Positions 43,548-53,027 of a stretch of DNA of 56,649 nucleotides are shown here, in pieces. Within the stretch, counting starts at the first letter, position 1, and the number at the start of each line of letters is the position of its first letter. The position numbers and the translations under genes are program-made. Below the pieces are notes generated by a model that worked only from the letters and a program-made list of their open reading frames with translations, made no database searches and had not been told where the DNA came from. The stretch is from Lentimicrobium sp. (GTDB taxonomy: Bacteria; Bacteroidota; Bacteroidia; Bacteroidales; Lentimicrobiaceae), in NCBI GenBank assembly GCA_024709105.1, contig JANJXJ010000010.1:1-56649 (forward strand). The letters run 5' to 3'.

Positions 43548-44909
43548 ATGGAAAAATTAAACACCTATCTTGAGGCCAACAAACAGCGCTTCCTTGATGA
43601 ATTGTTCGGACTGATTCGTATTCCTTCAATCAGTTCAATATCAGATCATAAACCTGATATGCTCAGAGCTGCTGAGTACTGGAAAGAAGCTATACTGAAA
43701 GCCGGTGCCGACAAGGCTGAAATCATTGCTACTGCAGGAAACCCCGTAGTTTATGGCGAAAAGATAATTGACCCTTCAAAACCTACAGTGCTGGTTTATG
43801 GCCATTATGATGTAATGCCGGTTGACCCTCTGAATCTCTGGAATTCGCCTCCGTTTGAGCCCGAAATCAGGGATGGCAAAATTTATGCCCGTGGTGCCGA
43901 CGATGATAAAGGTCAGGCATTTATGCATGCCAAGGCGTTTGAAGCCATGGTTCAAACCGGAACACTACCCTGTAATGTAAAGTTTATGATTGAAGGTGAA
44001 GAAGAAATAGGCTCACCCAATCTGGAAAAATTCTGTGCCGACCATAAAGAAATGCTGCAGGCTGACATCATTCTGGTTTCTGATACAGGTATGATTGCTC
44101 AGGATATTCCTTCAATAACTGTCGGTCTTCGCGGTCTTGCTTACCTCGAAGTGGAAGTAACCGGTCCCAACCGCGACCTGCATTCAGGTCTTTTCGGGGG
44201 TGCTGTGGCCAATCCAATCAATGTTCTTTCGAAAATGATTGCTTCGCTTACCGATGAAAAAGGCCGCATTACTGTTGCCGGATTCTATGATAAGGTGCAG
44301 GATCTTACAGCCGAAGAACGCGCCGAAATGGCCAAAGCTCCTTTTAATCTCGATGAATATAAAAAGGCCATTGATATTGCCGAAGTGTGGGGCGAAGAAG
44401 GATATTCTACCATTGAGCGTACGGGAATAAGGCCAACACTGGATGTTTGCGGAATCTGGGGTGGCTATACCGGCGAAGGTGCCAAGACTGTTCTTCCTTC
44501 AAAAGCCTACGCCAAGATTTCTATGCGTCTGGTGCCCGATCAGGATCATCACGAAATTTCTGAATTGTTTGAGAAACATTTCCTTAGCATTGCACCTCCC
44601 TATGTAAAAGTAAAGGTAACCAATCTGCATGGCGGCCAGGGTTATGTTTCGCCAACCAATACCAAAGCCTATCAGGCAGCCAGCAAAGCCTACGAAACTA
44701 CTTTCGGTAAAAAACCTGTGCCCACCCGCAGCGGCGGAAGTATTCCCATCATCTCTACTTTTGAAAGGGTACTGGGTATAAAATCAATTCTCATGGGATT
44801 TGGCCTTGAATCAGACGCCATTCACTCTCCCAATGAAAATTACCCGCTCTTCAATTTCTACAAAGGAATTGAAACCATCCCTTACTTTTATAAGTTTTAT
44901 TGCGAATAA
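43548..44909 (+). CDS. M20-family metallopeptidase (dipeptidase)
   Basis: 453 residues without signal peptide, so cytoplasmic. The di-zinc site is visible: H86 and D88 in 'VYGHYDVMPVD', Asp in 'RGADDDKGQAFMH' (118-120), catalytic and ligand Glu in 'IEGEEEIGS' (E151-E153). A later Asp lies in 'VSDTG', and the C-terminal His in 'ESDAIHSPNE'. The dimerisation domain begins with 'GPNRDLHSGLFGG'. This architecture matches M20 dipeptidases of the CNDP/PepV-like group, which cleave dipeptides. It stands alone, bounded by a terminator. A role in using peptides imported by transporters such as the POT protein is plausible but only contextual. Confidence 0.93.
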   Translation: MEKLNTYLEANKQRFLDELFGLIRIPSISSISDHKPDMLRAAEYWKEAILKAGADKAEIIATAGNPVVYGEKIIDPSKPTVLVYGHYDVMPVDPLNLWNSPPFEPEIRDGKIYARGADDDKGQAFMHAKAFEAMVQTGTLPCNVKFMIEGEEEIGSPNLEKFCADHKEMLQADIILVSDTGMIAQDIPSITVGLRGLAYLEVEVTGPNRDLHSGLFGGAVANPINVLSKMIASLTDEKGRITVAGFYDKVQDLTAEERAEMAKAPFNLDEYKKAIDIAEVWGEEGYSTIERTGIRPTLDVCGIWGGYTGEGAKTVLPSKAYAKISMRLVPDQDHHEISELFEKHFLSIAPPYVKVKVTNLHGGQGYVSPTNTKAYQAASKAYETTFGKKPVPTRSGGSIPIISTFERVLGIKSILMGFGLESDAIHSPNENYPLFNFYKGIETIPYFYKFYCE

Positions 44910-44930
44910 AGTCTCTTAAACCTGATAAAT

Positions 44931-44964
44931 GAAAAGCCTTCTCACGATTCCGGGAAGGCTTTTC
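44931..44964. terminator. Bidirectional terminator
   Basis: A perfect 11-bp stem (44931-44941 with 44954-44964), serving the M20 gene on the plus strand and possibly the SGNH gene on the minus strand. Confidence 0.75.
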
Positions 44965-45017
44965 TTATGTAAATCATTTCATTTTTCCCTGCAGATTCTG
45001 CGAGATTAAAAATTACA

Positions 45018-45938
45018 TTATGGAATGTAAAACTTCCCTGAAAAACCATCTCCTGATGCTCCGGTAAATCTGAACAGATAAATGCCCGATGCCAGAAAAT
45101 CAAACGGGATGGATCTGCCTTCCACTGAAAAAACAGACTCTCTGGCAACCAGTCTTCCGTCTGAGCTGATAATACTGATTTCACCATTACCGGGCAAATT
45201 CGTCAGAACCATGGACATGTTTTCAATTCTCCAGTGAATGACTTTATCTGTTTGAGCAACTTCTTCAAAACTCAGCTCTTTTTCAATGTTTAGCATTATT
45301 TCATCTACCCAAAGGCGGTACATCAGTCCACTCGGGTGAAGACCATCGCCGGCAATAAGTGCAGGGTTTGCCAATCCTCCCCTCGAAATGGGGGTTATGT
45401 CAATGTAAGCCACATTATATGACTCTGTGATGTTGCGGTTTACCTGATTAAACGCATCAATCTGCTGGCTGATGAGAGGGTTGCCGTTTCCAAATGGTGT
45501 ATATGCGTAGTCAGGAATGGAAAGTACAAATACCTTGCTGTGGTTGTATCCCGCCAATGCAATGGCTTGATTGAGCAGATCTTCGAACTGCGGTCCGTAT
45601 GCCTGTGTGGTTCCTCCCTGATACTGATTATTCACTCCGATTAACAGCGAAACCAGATTAAATCCGTTAAGCGGAAGCTGTTGATTGATGGCATTTTTCA
45701 AATTGTCGGTTCTCCAGCCTGTTTGAGCTATGATTTTAAGCTCGCCTGTTGCAAATCCTGCCTCTTGAAGGGCCTGCATCAGTTGGGCCGGCCATCTTTC
45801 GTTTACACCAACGCCCTGGCCTATTGTGTAAGAATCGCCCAATGCAAGCAGATTGACTGGTTCAGAAACTTTAATGGTTTGGCCAAAGCTCCAGTAGGCA
45901 AATAGTAAAATGGCTGATATAGAGAGAAGTATCTTCAT
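45018..45938 (-). CDS. Secreted SGNH/GDSL hydrolase with T9SS-type tail
   Basis: 306 residues. The signal peptide (1-19, 'SFGQT') precedes an SGNH hydrolase fold: block I 'LALGDSYTIGQG' with catalytic Ser, the Asn block 'SLLIGVNNQYQGG', and the catalytic Asp-His in 'AGDGLHPSGLMY' (about 210). After the domain (from about residue 225) comes a short beta-rich C-terminus ending 'LFRFTGASGDGFSGKFYIP', consistent with a type A T9SS domain. It would act as a secreted esterase or lipase on acyl or acetyl esters, for example on polysaccharides. It lies upstream of the VCBS-repeat gene's stop with 75 bases between, but on the same strand as a separate unit. Confidence 0.87.
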   Translation of the reverse strand: MKILLSISAILLFAYWSFGQTIKVSEPVNLLALGDSYTIGQGVGVNERWPAQLMQALQEAGFATGELKIIAQTGWRTDNLKNAINQQLPLNGFNLVSLLIGVNNQYQGGTTQAYGPQFEDLLNQAIALAGYNHSKVFVLSIPDYAYTPFGNGNPLISQQIDAFNQVNRNITESYNVAYIDITPISRGGLANPALIAGDGLHPSGLMYRLWVDEIMLNIEKELSFEEVAQTDKVIHWRIENMSMVLTNLPGNGEISIISSDGRLVARESVFSVEGRSIPFDFLASGIYLFRFTGASGDGFSGKFYIP

Positions 45939-46013
45939 GGTTTGTTTTCTGTTTCAACAAAACCAAGAAGGTTTGGTTCAAATACCAACAACAGGTCTGA
46001 TATGAGATTTCCC

Positions 46014-47741
46014 TTATTTTACAAACTTTGAAGAGAGCAGCAGCCCTTCGCTGTTAAGGTGCAGAATATAAATCCCCGGAAGTAGCTTTTGAGTGCCGAT
46101 TTCGGAATTACTAACACTGACAGTATGCTCAGAAATTAGTTTGCCGTCTGCCGAAACGATTGAAAGTTTTGATGGTTTTTCCGGAAGATTGTTAAGTATA
46201 ATTCTGTCGCCAAGCACATTAAAATCAATTTTCCGGTGTTCATTTGTTTTGACATCAGTCCCGAGCACGGTAAAGCTGCCTTCCTGCGAAAAGGCTGAAC
46301 CTTCATAAGCCTGATCAATGGCCTGAACCCTGAAATAATAATCGCCGGGTTGCAGATTGCGGAATACCAGAAAGTCATTTTGCCCGGCATTTCCTGTTGA
46401 TGAAGTATGCCTTTTGCCTGTTTGTGCATCTGACATGGGTGAAATTACATTGATACTTCCGGGGTTATTGCCCATCATTACATTGTAAGTAATGCTGTTT
46501 TGCGGACTTTGGGCATCGGTAGAACGTGCCCAGCTGATCACTGCATAGTCGCCGGCAACATAAGTGTAAAGATTGTCGGGAACAGTAGGAGGGGTGTTTT
46601 GTTGAAAGCTATTGGTAATTAAGTCATTCCTGTAAAATTTTGTGGTATGGATTCCTGAAATGCCGGTAAGAATCAGGTCTATATCCCCATCATTGTCGTA
46701 ATCTCCCCATGCTGAGGCTGCTCTTTCGGCAAAAGCGAGCCCGGCGGGGAATTCAGAAAAACTGCCTATCCCATTATTGGTGTAAAGTCTGGTGGATGCA
46801 TTGCCACAACCTGCATTCTGGCCTGCTACCATAATATCGAGATCACCGTCGTTGTCGTAATCTATCCAGTTTGCGGGGCCCAGTGCTGTACCAACCAGCC
46901 CTGCATTGGCAAAGCTGAAGGTTTTGTCGCCATTGTTACGGTAAACATACGAAACCGGAATTAAAGAAGCATCCTTGCCGGTAATGAGAATATCAAGGTT
47001 ACCGTCGTTGTCGGCATCGCCCCATTGTGCATCTCCGCCAACAGCGCCTTCAATCTGGGTTTCCAGCAGGTTAAAAATTCCCTGATCGTTGATGTAGATA
47101 TATGCTTCACCAACTGATCCGGCATCGCCTGACATGAGCAGGTCGGGATCGCCGTCATTGTCGGCATCACCCCAGGCAAGTGAAGGAGTGTTCATTCCCA
47201 CCAGTCCGGCTTCAACCAGGGCAAAGGTTCCGTCTCCGTTGTTTGAATAAAGTTTTGTTTGCCAGTTTCCTGAAATAACCAGATCAGGAAAACCGTCGCT
47301 GTTGTAGTCGGCCCAGGCCAGGTCGCTGCCTGCACCTGCATTATAAAAACCTGCAGGCATCAACTCAAACTGAAAATTTCCCAGGTTGCGGTAAAGGAAT
47401 GTCTTGCTACCTTCCAGATTAACACCGGTGATAACAAAATCCTGAAATCCGTCAAGGTCATAATCTGCAATGGCAAGTGCACAATTTTCGAGCGGAATTA
47501 TTCCGGTTTCAATGTGGGTGAACAATCCGGCATCATTGCGAAAAACGGCTGCATATGGATTATAGTTGATGTCTTGCCCGCTGATAATTACATCCAGATC
47601 GTGATCATTGTCGAAATCGGCGAAAGCTACAGCTCCGCGGCCAATCCCCGGAAGTCCGGAAACTGTATTTACAAAAGGTTGGGCAAATAAGGTTGCTGAA
47701 GCCAGCAGCGAAAGAAGTATTGCAGTGTAAAATTGCTTCAT
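46014..47741 (-). CDS. Secreted VCBS/FG-GAP repeat protein with type A T9SS tail
   Basis: 575 residues. A signal peptide (1-20, 'ATLFAQP') precedes at least seven VCBS/FG-GAP repeats. Each has a Ca2+-binding-like core such as 'DFDNDHDLDVIISG', 'DADNDGDPDLLMSG' and 'DYDNDGDLDIMVAG' (about 25-370), building an integrin-like beta-propeller. A fibronectin-III-like domain (about 385-480) follows, then the T9SS sorting domain ('SIVSADGKLISE' to 'LLSSKFVK'). Such proteins are usually surface adhesins or binding proteins; no enzymatic motif is visible. Ca2+ is expected to be needed for folding. Confidence 0.9.
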   Translation of the reverse strand: MKQFYTAILLSLLASATLFAQPFVNTVSGLPGIGRGAVAFADFDNDHDLDVIISGQDINYNPYAAVFRNDAGLFTHIETGIIPLENCALAIADYDLDGFQDFVITGVNLEGSKTFLYRNLGNFQFELMPAGFYNAGAGSDLAWADYNSDGFPDLVISGNWQTKLYSNNGDGTFALVEAGLVGMNTPSLAWGDADNDGDPDLLMSGDAGSVGEAYIYINDQGIFNLLETQIEGAVGGDAQWGDADNDGNLDILITGKDASLIPVSYVYRNNGDKTFSFANAGLVGTALGPANWIDYDNDGDLDIMVAGQNAGCGNASTRLYTNNGIGSFSEFPAGLAFAERAASAWGDYDNDGDIDLILTGISGIHTTKFYRNDLITNSFQQNTPPTVPDNLYTYVAGDYAVISWARSTDAQSPQNSITYNVMMGNNPGSINVISPMSDAQTGKRHTSSTGNAGQNDFLVFRNLQPGDYYFRVQAIDQAYEGSAFSQEGSFTVLGTDVKTNEHRKIDFNVLGDRIILNNLPEKPSKLSIVSADGKLISEHTVSVSNSEIGTQKLLPGIYILHLNSEGLLLSSKFVK

Positions 47742-47825
47742 GATTTTGCTTTTTCGGCTGTGAAATTACAATAAACTGCTGATATATGCAGGAAAATGAA
47801 TGTAAGTTTTGGCTGAAATTATTAA

Positions 47826-47857
47826 AAAAAGGCTGCACTTGCGTGTGCAGCCTTTTT
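47826..47857. terminator. Bidirectional terminator after dsbD
   Basis: A perfect 13-bp stem (47826-47838 with 47845-47857), loop of 6, runs of A and T on either side. Confidence 0.88.
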
Positions 47858-47874
47858 CAGTAAGCCGGTTTGGT

Positions 47875-49962
47875 TTATTTACGGGCTTTAAACTCGGCAA
47901 GTCCGCTGTCGAGGAATTCCAGGAAATTTTCAACATTCAGGTCGTAGGCTTTGGGTGGCACCAGCGTATTGCCTTTTGTGTCCAGCAGAACATAATAGGG
48001 TTGTGCATTTACATTGAACCTGCTGATCTGAAAGTCGGCGTATTTCTTGCCTATGGTTTTCTTAACCTTGCCATCGTAAGTTGATGTAATCCATTCTGAT
48101 TCTGGCAGTTGAGTTTTGTCATCAACATACAAGGCGACAATCACAAACTCTTCGCGCAGTTTTTTCAGAACTCTGGGGTCGGCCCACACCCGGGCTTCCA
48201 TTTCACGGCAATTTACACAACCGTGTCCTGTAAAGTCAATAAACACTGGCTTGTTTTGTTTTGCGGCACAGGCTAATCCCTGCTCATAATCGAAATAACC
48301 TTCCAATCCATGCGGCAGGTGCAGCAATTCACCGTGTTTGGGTTTGTCGCACAATCCGGTGGGTGTTTCTGATCCGGAACCACCGCCTGAGCCAAACACC
48401 TGAACATTGTCTCGTACGATTTTATTCAGATCAAAATCATGGGTAGCCTGTGGGGGCAGATATCCCGAAAGTGCCTGCAGCGGAGCGCCGAACATACCGG
48501 GAATCATGTATATTACAAAAGTAAATGTAATGATGGCCAGTGTTAAGCGGGGAACTCCAATGTATTTAAGATCGCTGTCGTGCGAAAATTTGAGTTTTCC
48601 GAGCAGATAAAATCCCATCAGGGTAAAAATTACAATCCAGAAGGCAAGGTATATTTCGCGGTCGAGGATTCCCCAATGATAAGTTTGGTCGGCAATGCTG
48701 AGGAACTTTAACCCCAGTGCAATTTCTATAAAGCCAAGCACCACTTTGACTGAGTTGAGCCATCCGCCTGACTTTGGCATGTTGTTGAGCCATCTCGGGA
48801 AGAAGGCAAACAAGGTAAATGGCAGGGCAAATGCAAGTGAAAATCCAAGCATTCCAACGATGGGCTCAAGTACCTGTCCGCTGGCCGATGCTACCAGAAT
48901 TGCGCCAACTATTGGCCCGGTGCAGGAGAATGAAACCAGCACCAGCGTAAATGCCATGAAGAAAGACCCCAGAATTCCGCCTTTGTCAGCCTGAGCATCT
49001 GATTTGTTTACCAACCAGCTGGGTAGCGTTATCTCGAACATCCCCAGGAAGGAGGCTGCAAAAAACATAAAAATCAGGAAGAAAAGCACATTGGGCAGCC
49101 AGTGTGTGCTCAGGAAGTTGGCAAAATTTGCCCCCAGTGTTATGGCTACAACAGTTCCGATAACGGTGTAAATGAATATAATGGATACACCATAAGTAAG
49201 TGCCTGAAACTTGGCTTTTACCTTGTCTTTTTCTTTTAAAAAGAAGGTAACAGTCATGGGAATCATCGGAAATACACAGGGGGTGAGTATCGCTGCAAGT
49301 CCTGCCAGAAATGAGAAAAAGAAAAGTGTCCAGAGTGAGGAATGTTCGTCTAACCCGCCGCTGTCGGCTGTTTTGATTTCTCCGGCGGAAGCCGTGGTGT
49401 CTTGTTGCGAAACTGCTGCCGAATCAGGAACCACCTCGGTGAGTGTATCCTTGGGTTGCACAGTTTCTTCAACTGCTGCAGTTTTGCCAGCTTCGGGATT
49501 GCCCTTTACATTAAACACGAAATCCACTTCATCGGGAGGAAGGCAGCGGCTGTCGTCGCAGCACATAAATTCTATTACGCCTTTTACCTGAAAGTCTTTT
49601 TCGCTGAGTACTTCAATGGTTTGTGTAAATACAGCCTTGTCGGCAAAATATTTCACAACCATATCGAAGTTTTTATCGAATTCTTCCTTGGCTTTGGGCT
49701 CTTTAACCTTGCCCTTTAGCTTATAGGCAGGGCTTTTTTCAAAAGTAAAAGAGGTAGGTACCGGGCCATCGGGAGGAATATCCTGCGAATAGAGATGCCA
49801 GGTTGGGTCGATGGTAGCTGTAAAAAGCAGCTGAACCTCTGATGCCGAAACCTGTTTGGTGCTGAAACTCCATTTTACCGGAGTTAAAATCTGTGCTCCG
49901 GCAGTATATGCCTGCAATGCAACAAACAATACAGCCAGAAGCAACTTTTGGTAGTGTTTCAT
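47875..49962 (-). CDS. dsbD: Thiol:disulfide interchange protein DsbD
   Basis: 695 residues from ATG 49962. The upstream in-frame start (50082) would overlap the tilS stop and precede the signal peptide, and is rejected. A signal peptide (1-24) is followed by an N-terminal immunoglobulin-like domain with 'EFMCCDDSRCLP' (about 130-142). An Ala/Thr/Glu-rich linker and eight or nine spans follow (about 205-470), including conserved 'LTPCVFPMIPMTV' and 'SFSCTGPIVG'. The C-terminal thioredoxin-like domain has C582-V-N-C585. DsbD carries electrons from cytoplasmic thioredoxin to periplasmic thiols. It follows tilS on the same strand after 40 bases, sharing its promoter or using an unseen one. Confidence 0.94.
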   Translation of the reverse strand: MKHYQKLLLAVLFVALQAYTAGAQILTPVKWSFSTKQVSASEVQLLFTATIDPTWHLYSQDIPPDGPVPTSFTFEKSPAYKLKGKVKEPKAKEEFDKNFDMVVKYFADKAVFTQTIEVLSEKDFQVKGVIEFMCCDDSRCLPPDEVDFVFNVKGNPEAGKTAAVEETVQPKDTLTEVVPDSAAVSQQDTTASAGEIKTADSGGLDEHSSLWTLFFFSFLAGLAAILTPCVFPMIPMTVTFFLKEKDKVKAKFQALTYGVSIIFIYTVIGTVVAITLGANFANFLSTHWLPNVLFFLIFMFFAASFLGMFEITLPSWLVNKSDAQADKGGILGSFFMAFTLVLVSFSCTGPIVGAILVASASGQVLEPIVGMLGFSLAFALPFTLFAFFPRWLNNMPKSGGWLNSVKVVLGFIEIALGLKFLSIADQTYHWGILDREIYLAFWIVIFTLMGFYLLGKLKFSHDSDLKYIGVPRLTLAIITFTFVIYMIPGMFGAPLQALSGYLPPQATHDFDLNKIVRDNVQVFGSGGGSGSETPTGLCDKPKHGELLHLPHGLEGYFDYEQGLACAAKQNKPVFIDFTGHGCVNCREMEARVWADPRVLKKLREEFVIVALYVDDKTQLPESEWITSTYDGKVKKTIGKKYADFQISRFNVNAQPYYVLLDTKGNTLVPPKAYDLNVENFLEFLDSGLAEFKARK

Positions 49963-50002
49963 TAATCGGGTTTTTATGATGAATACTTCAGTGAATTCAT
50001 GA

Positions 50003-51337
50003 TTAATCGAGCAGCTCAATCTGTACAATGGATTCGGTTTCGGGCTGAATCCTGAATAAATTGCTGATGCGATGGCCAACAACCCAGGCTATTTCGTTGC
50101 CCGAAATCAACAGCCATGCATTTTCTTTTTCAACAATCGAAAATTTATTGTCAATAAAAAAGTCGCTCAGCTTTTTGTTGTTATTCATCCCGTAGGGAAC
50201 AAAGGTGTCGCCTTCTTTCCATTTGCGAAGCCTGAGCGGCCAGGAAATTTTTGAGGCATCCAGCATGGCTATCAATCCGCTTTTGTTAATGCGCAGTGTG
50301 TTGCTGTTTGGTATAACCGATATTCTGAGCGGAATGGGTTTTTTAAGTTCTATGGTTCCTTCTTCAAGAATAATTTCTCCTGAAGGCTGCATTCCGCTTG
50401 GACCGGATTCAGTTATTAACAGAAACTCTCTGTCCTTGATCAGTCTGTGTGTCGGAGAAAAATACTGATTTCCTGAGATTTCGTCAAGTCCGGCTGCTAC
50501 TTCGTCAGAAACACTGCGATTAAAGCCATAAGGTTCAAGCAGTTCGTAAAGATAGGTCTCTGTGGGAGTAAGCTTTTTTAATGCAGCAATATTCAGTTTA
50601 ACTATACCGTCATCTATTTTAATAACCATGTCGCGGATATCGTGCAGATGATTGCTCAGCATTTTTTCCGATTCTCTGAGCCTGTCAATGGTAAAGGTGA
50701 TGGTTTTTCTGAATTCAGGATTTATCTCGGCTAGCAAAGGCATAAGGTCGTGCCTGAGCTTGTTGCGCAAATATTTGGTGGAGCGGTTCGAACTGTCTTC
50801 GCGAAAGGCAATGGCTTCGTCGCCTGCAAATTCTTCTATCTGTCTTCTGAAAGCAAACATCAGAGGGTGAACTACTTTGGTGCGGTTGGGCATGATTCCG
50901 TGCAGACCGCTGATTCCTGTACCTCTGAGCAGATTGATAAAAAAGGTTTCAATCTGATCGTCGAGATGATGGGCTGTGGCAAGGGTTTTAAATCCTTCAG
51001 CAGCCAGCAATTCGTCAAACCATTCGTAACGGAGCGTGCGGGCAGCCATTTGTACCGAGATTTTGTTGAATCCGGCATATTCGCGGGTTTTAAAATGCTT
51101 CACAAAGCATGGCACACCATACGCTTCAGCGATGGATACCACAAACTTCTCGTCCTGATTGGACTCTGCACCTCTCAACCCAAAATTACAATGGGCTATG
51201 GCGAAATTAAATCCGGCTCTGTGAAAAAGCTCGGCCAGTACCATGGAGTCGATTCCACCGCTTACTGCGATGAGGATTTTGTCAGTTTCGTCAAACAGAC
51301 CAAATTCCGAGATGTATTGTCTGAACTGTGATAGCAT
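50003..51337 (-). CDS. tilS: tRNA(Ile)-lysidine synthase
   Basis: 444 residues. The PP-loop 'AVSGGIDSMVL' (SGGIDS 26-31) activates the tRNA with ATP. 'ATAHHLDDQIETFFINLLRGTG' is the second TilS signature, and the central and C-terminal domains follow. TilS modifies C34 of tRNA-Ile(CAU) to lysidine so that AUA is read. The length matches the two-C-terminal-domain form. A full promoter (TTG-N18-TAATTTTG) lies so close that transcription should start at or beside the ATG (51337), suggesting a leaderless or nearly leaderless mRNA. The next Met lies after the PP-loop and cannot be the start. Confidence 0.95.
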   Translation of the reverse strand: MLSQFRQYISEFGLFDETDKILIAVSGGIDSMVLAELFHRAGFNFAIAHCNFGLRGAESNQDEKFVVSIAEAYGVPCFVKHFKTREYAGFNKISVQMAARTLRYEWFDELLAAEGFKTLATAHHLDDQIETFFINLLRGTGISGLHGIMPNRTKVVHPLMFAFRRQIEEFAGDEAIAFREDSSNRSTKYLRNKLRHDLMPLLAEINPEFRKTITFTIDRLRESEKMLSNHLHDIRDMVIKIDDGIVKLNIAALKKLTPTETYLYELLEPYGFNRSVSDEVAAGLDEISGNQYFSPTHRLIKDREFLLITESGPSGMQPSGEIILEEGTIELKKPIPLRISVIPNSNTLRINKSGLIAMLDASKISWPLRLRKWKEGDTFVPYGMNNNKKLSDFFIDNKFSIVEKENAWLLISGNEIAWVVGHRISNLFRIQPETESIVQIELLD

Positions 51338-51341
51338 AGCG

Positions 51342-51370
51342 CAAAATTAAAAAAAGAAAGTGATTCTCAA
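51342..51370 (-). promoter_or_regulatory. Promoter of tilS-dsbD, adjacent to the start codon
   Basis: On the minus strand TTG (51370-51368), 18 bases, TAATTTTG (51349-51342). The ATG is only 4 bases downstream of the box. Confidence 0.7.
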
Positions 51371-51571
51371 CCGCTAAAGTTCATTCTCAAATCAAGAATT
51401 TAACATATTTTATTAAGTAATTGTTTCTATGAATTTTAAAGAGTGGTAAACTCTGATTTTCAATGTCATTATAACTGGATTCAGGCAGCTGACTTTGTAT
51501 TTTTTGGCTGAGGAAGGGATTTTATTTTAAAAATCATTCATAATCAGGTATGATGTTGTTTAAGATATCAT

Positions 51572-51579
51572 TATATTTG
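51572..51579 (+). promoter_or_regulatory. -7 promoter box of the esterase gene
   Basis: TATATTTG fits TAnnTTTG, 21 bases before the ATG at 51601; the nearest TTG is too close (13 bases). Confidence 0.45.
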
Positions 51580-51600
51580 TAATGATAAAAGGCTGGTATT

Positions 51601-52917
51601 ATGCGAACATTAAGAGTATTTATAGTTGTACTTTTGCTCTGCGGATTCATTTCAACTGCCAGATCACAGTACTTTAAGGTTGACAGCAGCTTCTACAGTG
51701 TTTCACTGAAAGAAAAGCGAAATGTAACCCTCTTTTTACCTGATACATATTTTCAGGAGAACGATGTCCATTACCCGGTAATTTATTTTCTGCATGGCTG
51801 GGGAGGCAATCATAATTCGCTGAATGACAGACTGGAGTGGTTAAACTATCTGTTGGGCTCAGGAATGATTCAACCTACAATAATTGTTTGTGCCGATAAC
51901 AGCGATGAGCCTTTTGGATCGGGAGTTTATGTAAATTCTTCGCTTACCGGGAATTTTGAAGATTACAACATCAACGACCTGATTCCCTGGGTTGAGAGCA
52001 AGTTCAGGGCAATATCACATAAAAATGCAAGAGGGATGCTGGGGCAATCGCTGGGCGGTTTTGGTGCGCTGCGGTACGGAATTCTGCATAAAGATATGAT
52101 CAGGGCGGTGGCTTCGCACGGCGCTCAGGTCAATACCGCCATATGGTTGCCGATGATCGGGCAGATGCTGATGTTCGAAAATTCAGGGCCGCCTTACTTT
52201 TATGATTTTTACGGTTTTAACAACGACTTACCTTTTGGTGCTGCAGGTTTTTTTACCCGAAGTCTGTTTCTGGCAGCCAGCGGTTTTTCACCCGACCCCA
52301 ATTCCCAGCAAAATTACATCAACCCGCAAATTGTGCAGTTCCCTTACAACCAATATGCTCAAATCATTGATAGTATTTATGACAAATGGATGGATTACAA
52401 CATAACCTCCATGGTAAATACCCTAACCCCGGCCGATAGTGTTGGAATCCTGGTTGGTTGCGGACTTTATGATGAAACCCTGGCATATCTCCCGAATCTC
52501 AGTTTGTCAAATGCACTAAACACCCAGGGAATAGCACATGAGTTATACGTTCACAAGGCTGGACACGTAATGCCGGATTCATATTTTACCCACGCTGTAA
52601 TTTTCCTTGATTCGCTGCTTATGGATCCCGATTTTTATACAGCGAACGAACGAAAGCCATTGGAATCCCACTTTCAGGTTTATCCTAACCCGGCCGGGAA
52701 ATATGTTCATATCGGATTTGATAATCCGGCAAGTGGTAAGATTGATGTAAATATTTATGACCTGAAAGGCTCCTTAGTCCAGCAACTAAATGCAGGTAGA
52801 TTCCCCAAAGGATATCAAACCCTAACTTTGGAGCTGGCTGGTTGTAAACCGGGAGCATACCTGCTGAATCTGCTGACGCCAGAAATTAACTTCCACAGCA
52901 AACTGATTGTGCATTAA
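51601..52917 (+). CDS. Secreted alpha/beta-hydrolase (esterase D-like) with type A T9SS tail
   Basis: 438 residues. A signal peptide (1-22, 'STARSQYF') precedes a putative esterase domain. It has 'YFLHGWGG' (oxyanion loop), 'IIVCADNS', the nucleophile elbow 'GQSLGGFGALRYG' with catalytic Ser (about 151), and late Asp and His ('YDETLAY' and 'HKAGHVMPDSYF'). The family includes acetyl xylan and feruloyl esterases and S-formylglutathione hydrolase. The last ~80 residues ('VYPNPAGKYVHIGF' to 'FHSKLIVH') are a Por-type T9SS domain. It is likely a surface or extracellular carbohydrate esterase; the exact substrate is not visible. Confidence 0.9.
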   Translation: MRTLRVFIVVLLLCGFISTARSQYFKVDSSFYSVSLKEKRNVTLFLPDTYFQENDVHYPVIYFLHGWGGNHNSLNDRLEWLNYLLGSGMIQPTIIVCADNSDEPFGSGVYVNSSLTGNFEDYNINDLIPWVESKFRAISHKNARGMLGQSLGGFGALRYGILHKDMIRAVASHGAQVNTAIWLPMIGQMLMFENSGPPYFYDFYGFNNDLPFGAAGFFTRSLFLAASGFSPDPNSQQNYINPQIVQFPYNQYAQIIDSIYDKWMDYNITSMVNTLTPADSVGILVGCGLYDETLAYLPNLSLSNALNTQGIAHELYVHKAGHVMPDSYFTHAVIFLDSLLMDPDFYTANERKPLESHFQVYPNPAGKYVHIGFDNPASGKIDVNIYDLKGSLVQQLNAGRFPKGYQTLTLELAGCKPGAYLLNLLTPEINFHSKLIVH

Positions 52918-52951
52918 GAGTTTGATATTTTTATTGACACTTTGGATTCAA

Positions 52952-52984
52952 AAAAATACGCCGGTTTTGCCAGCGTATTTTTTT
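52952..52984. terminator. Terminator between convergent esterase and acyl-CoA synthetase genes
   Basis: AAATACGC/GCGTATTT stem (52954-52961 with 52973-52980) with extra inner pairs, A run before and T run after; serves the plus strand and probably the minus strand. Confidence 0.75.
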
Positions 52985-53027
52985 GCAATTTTTTGGAATA
53001 ATGGTTTGCTGTTAGATTCCTTTAGAT

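Noticed and set aside
50750-51331. 193-codon open frame on the plus strand
   Set aside because: It is antisense to tilS, which has intact PP-loop and family motifs; the frame is a shadow.
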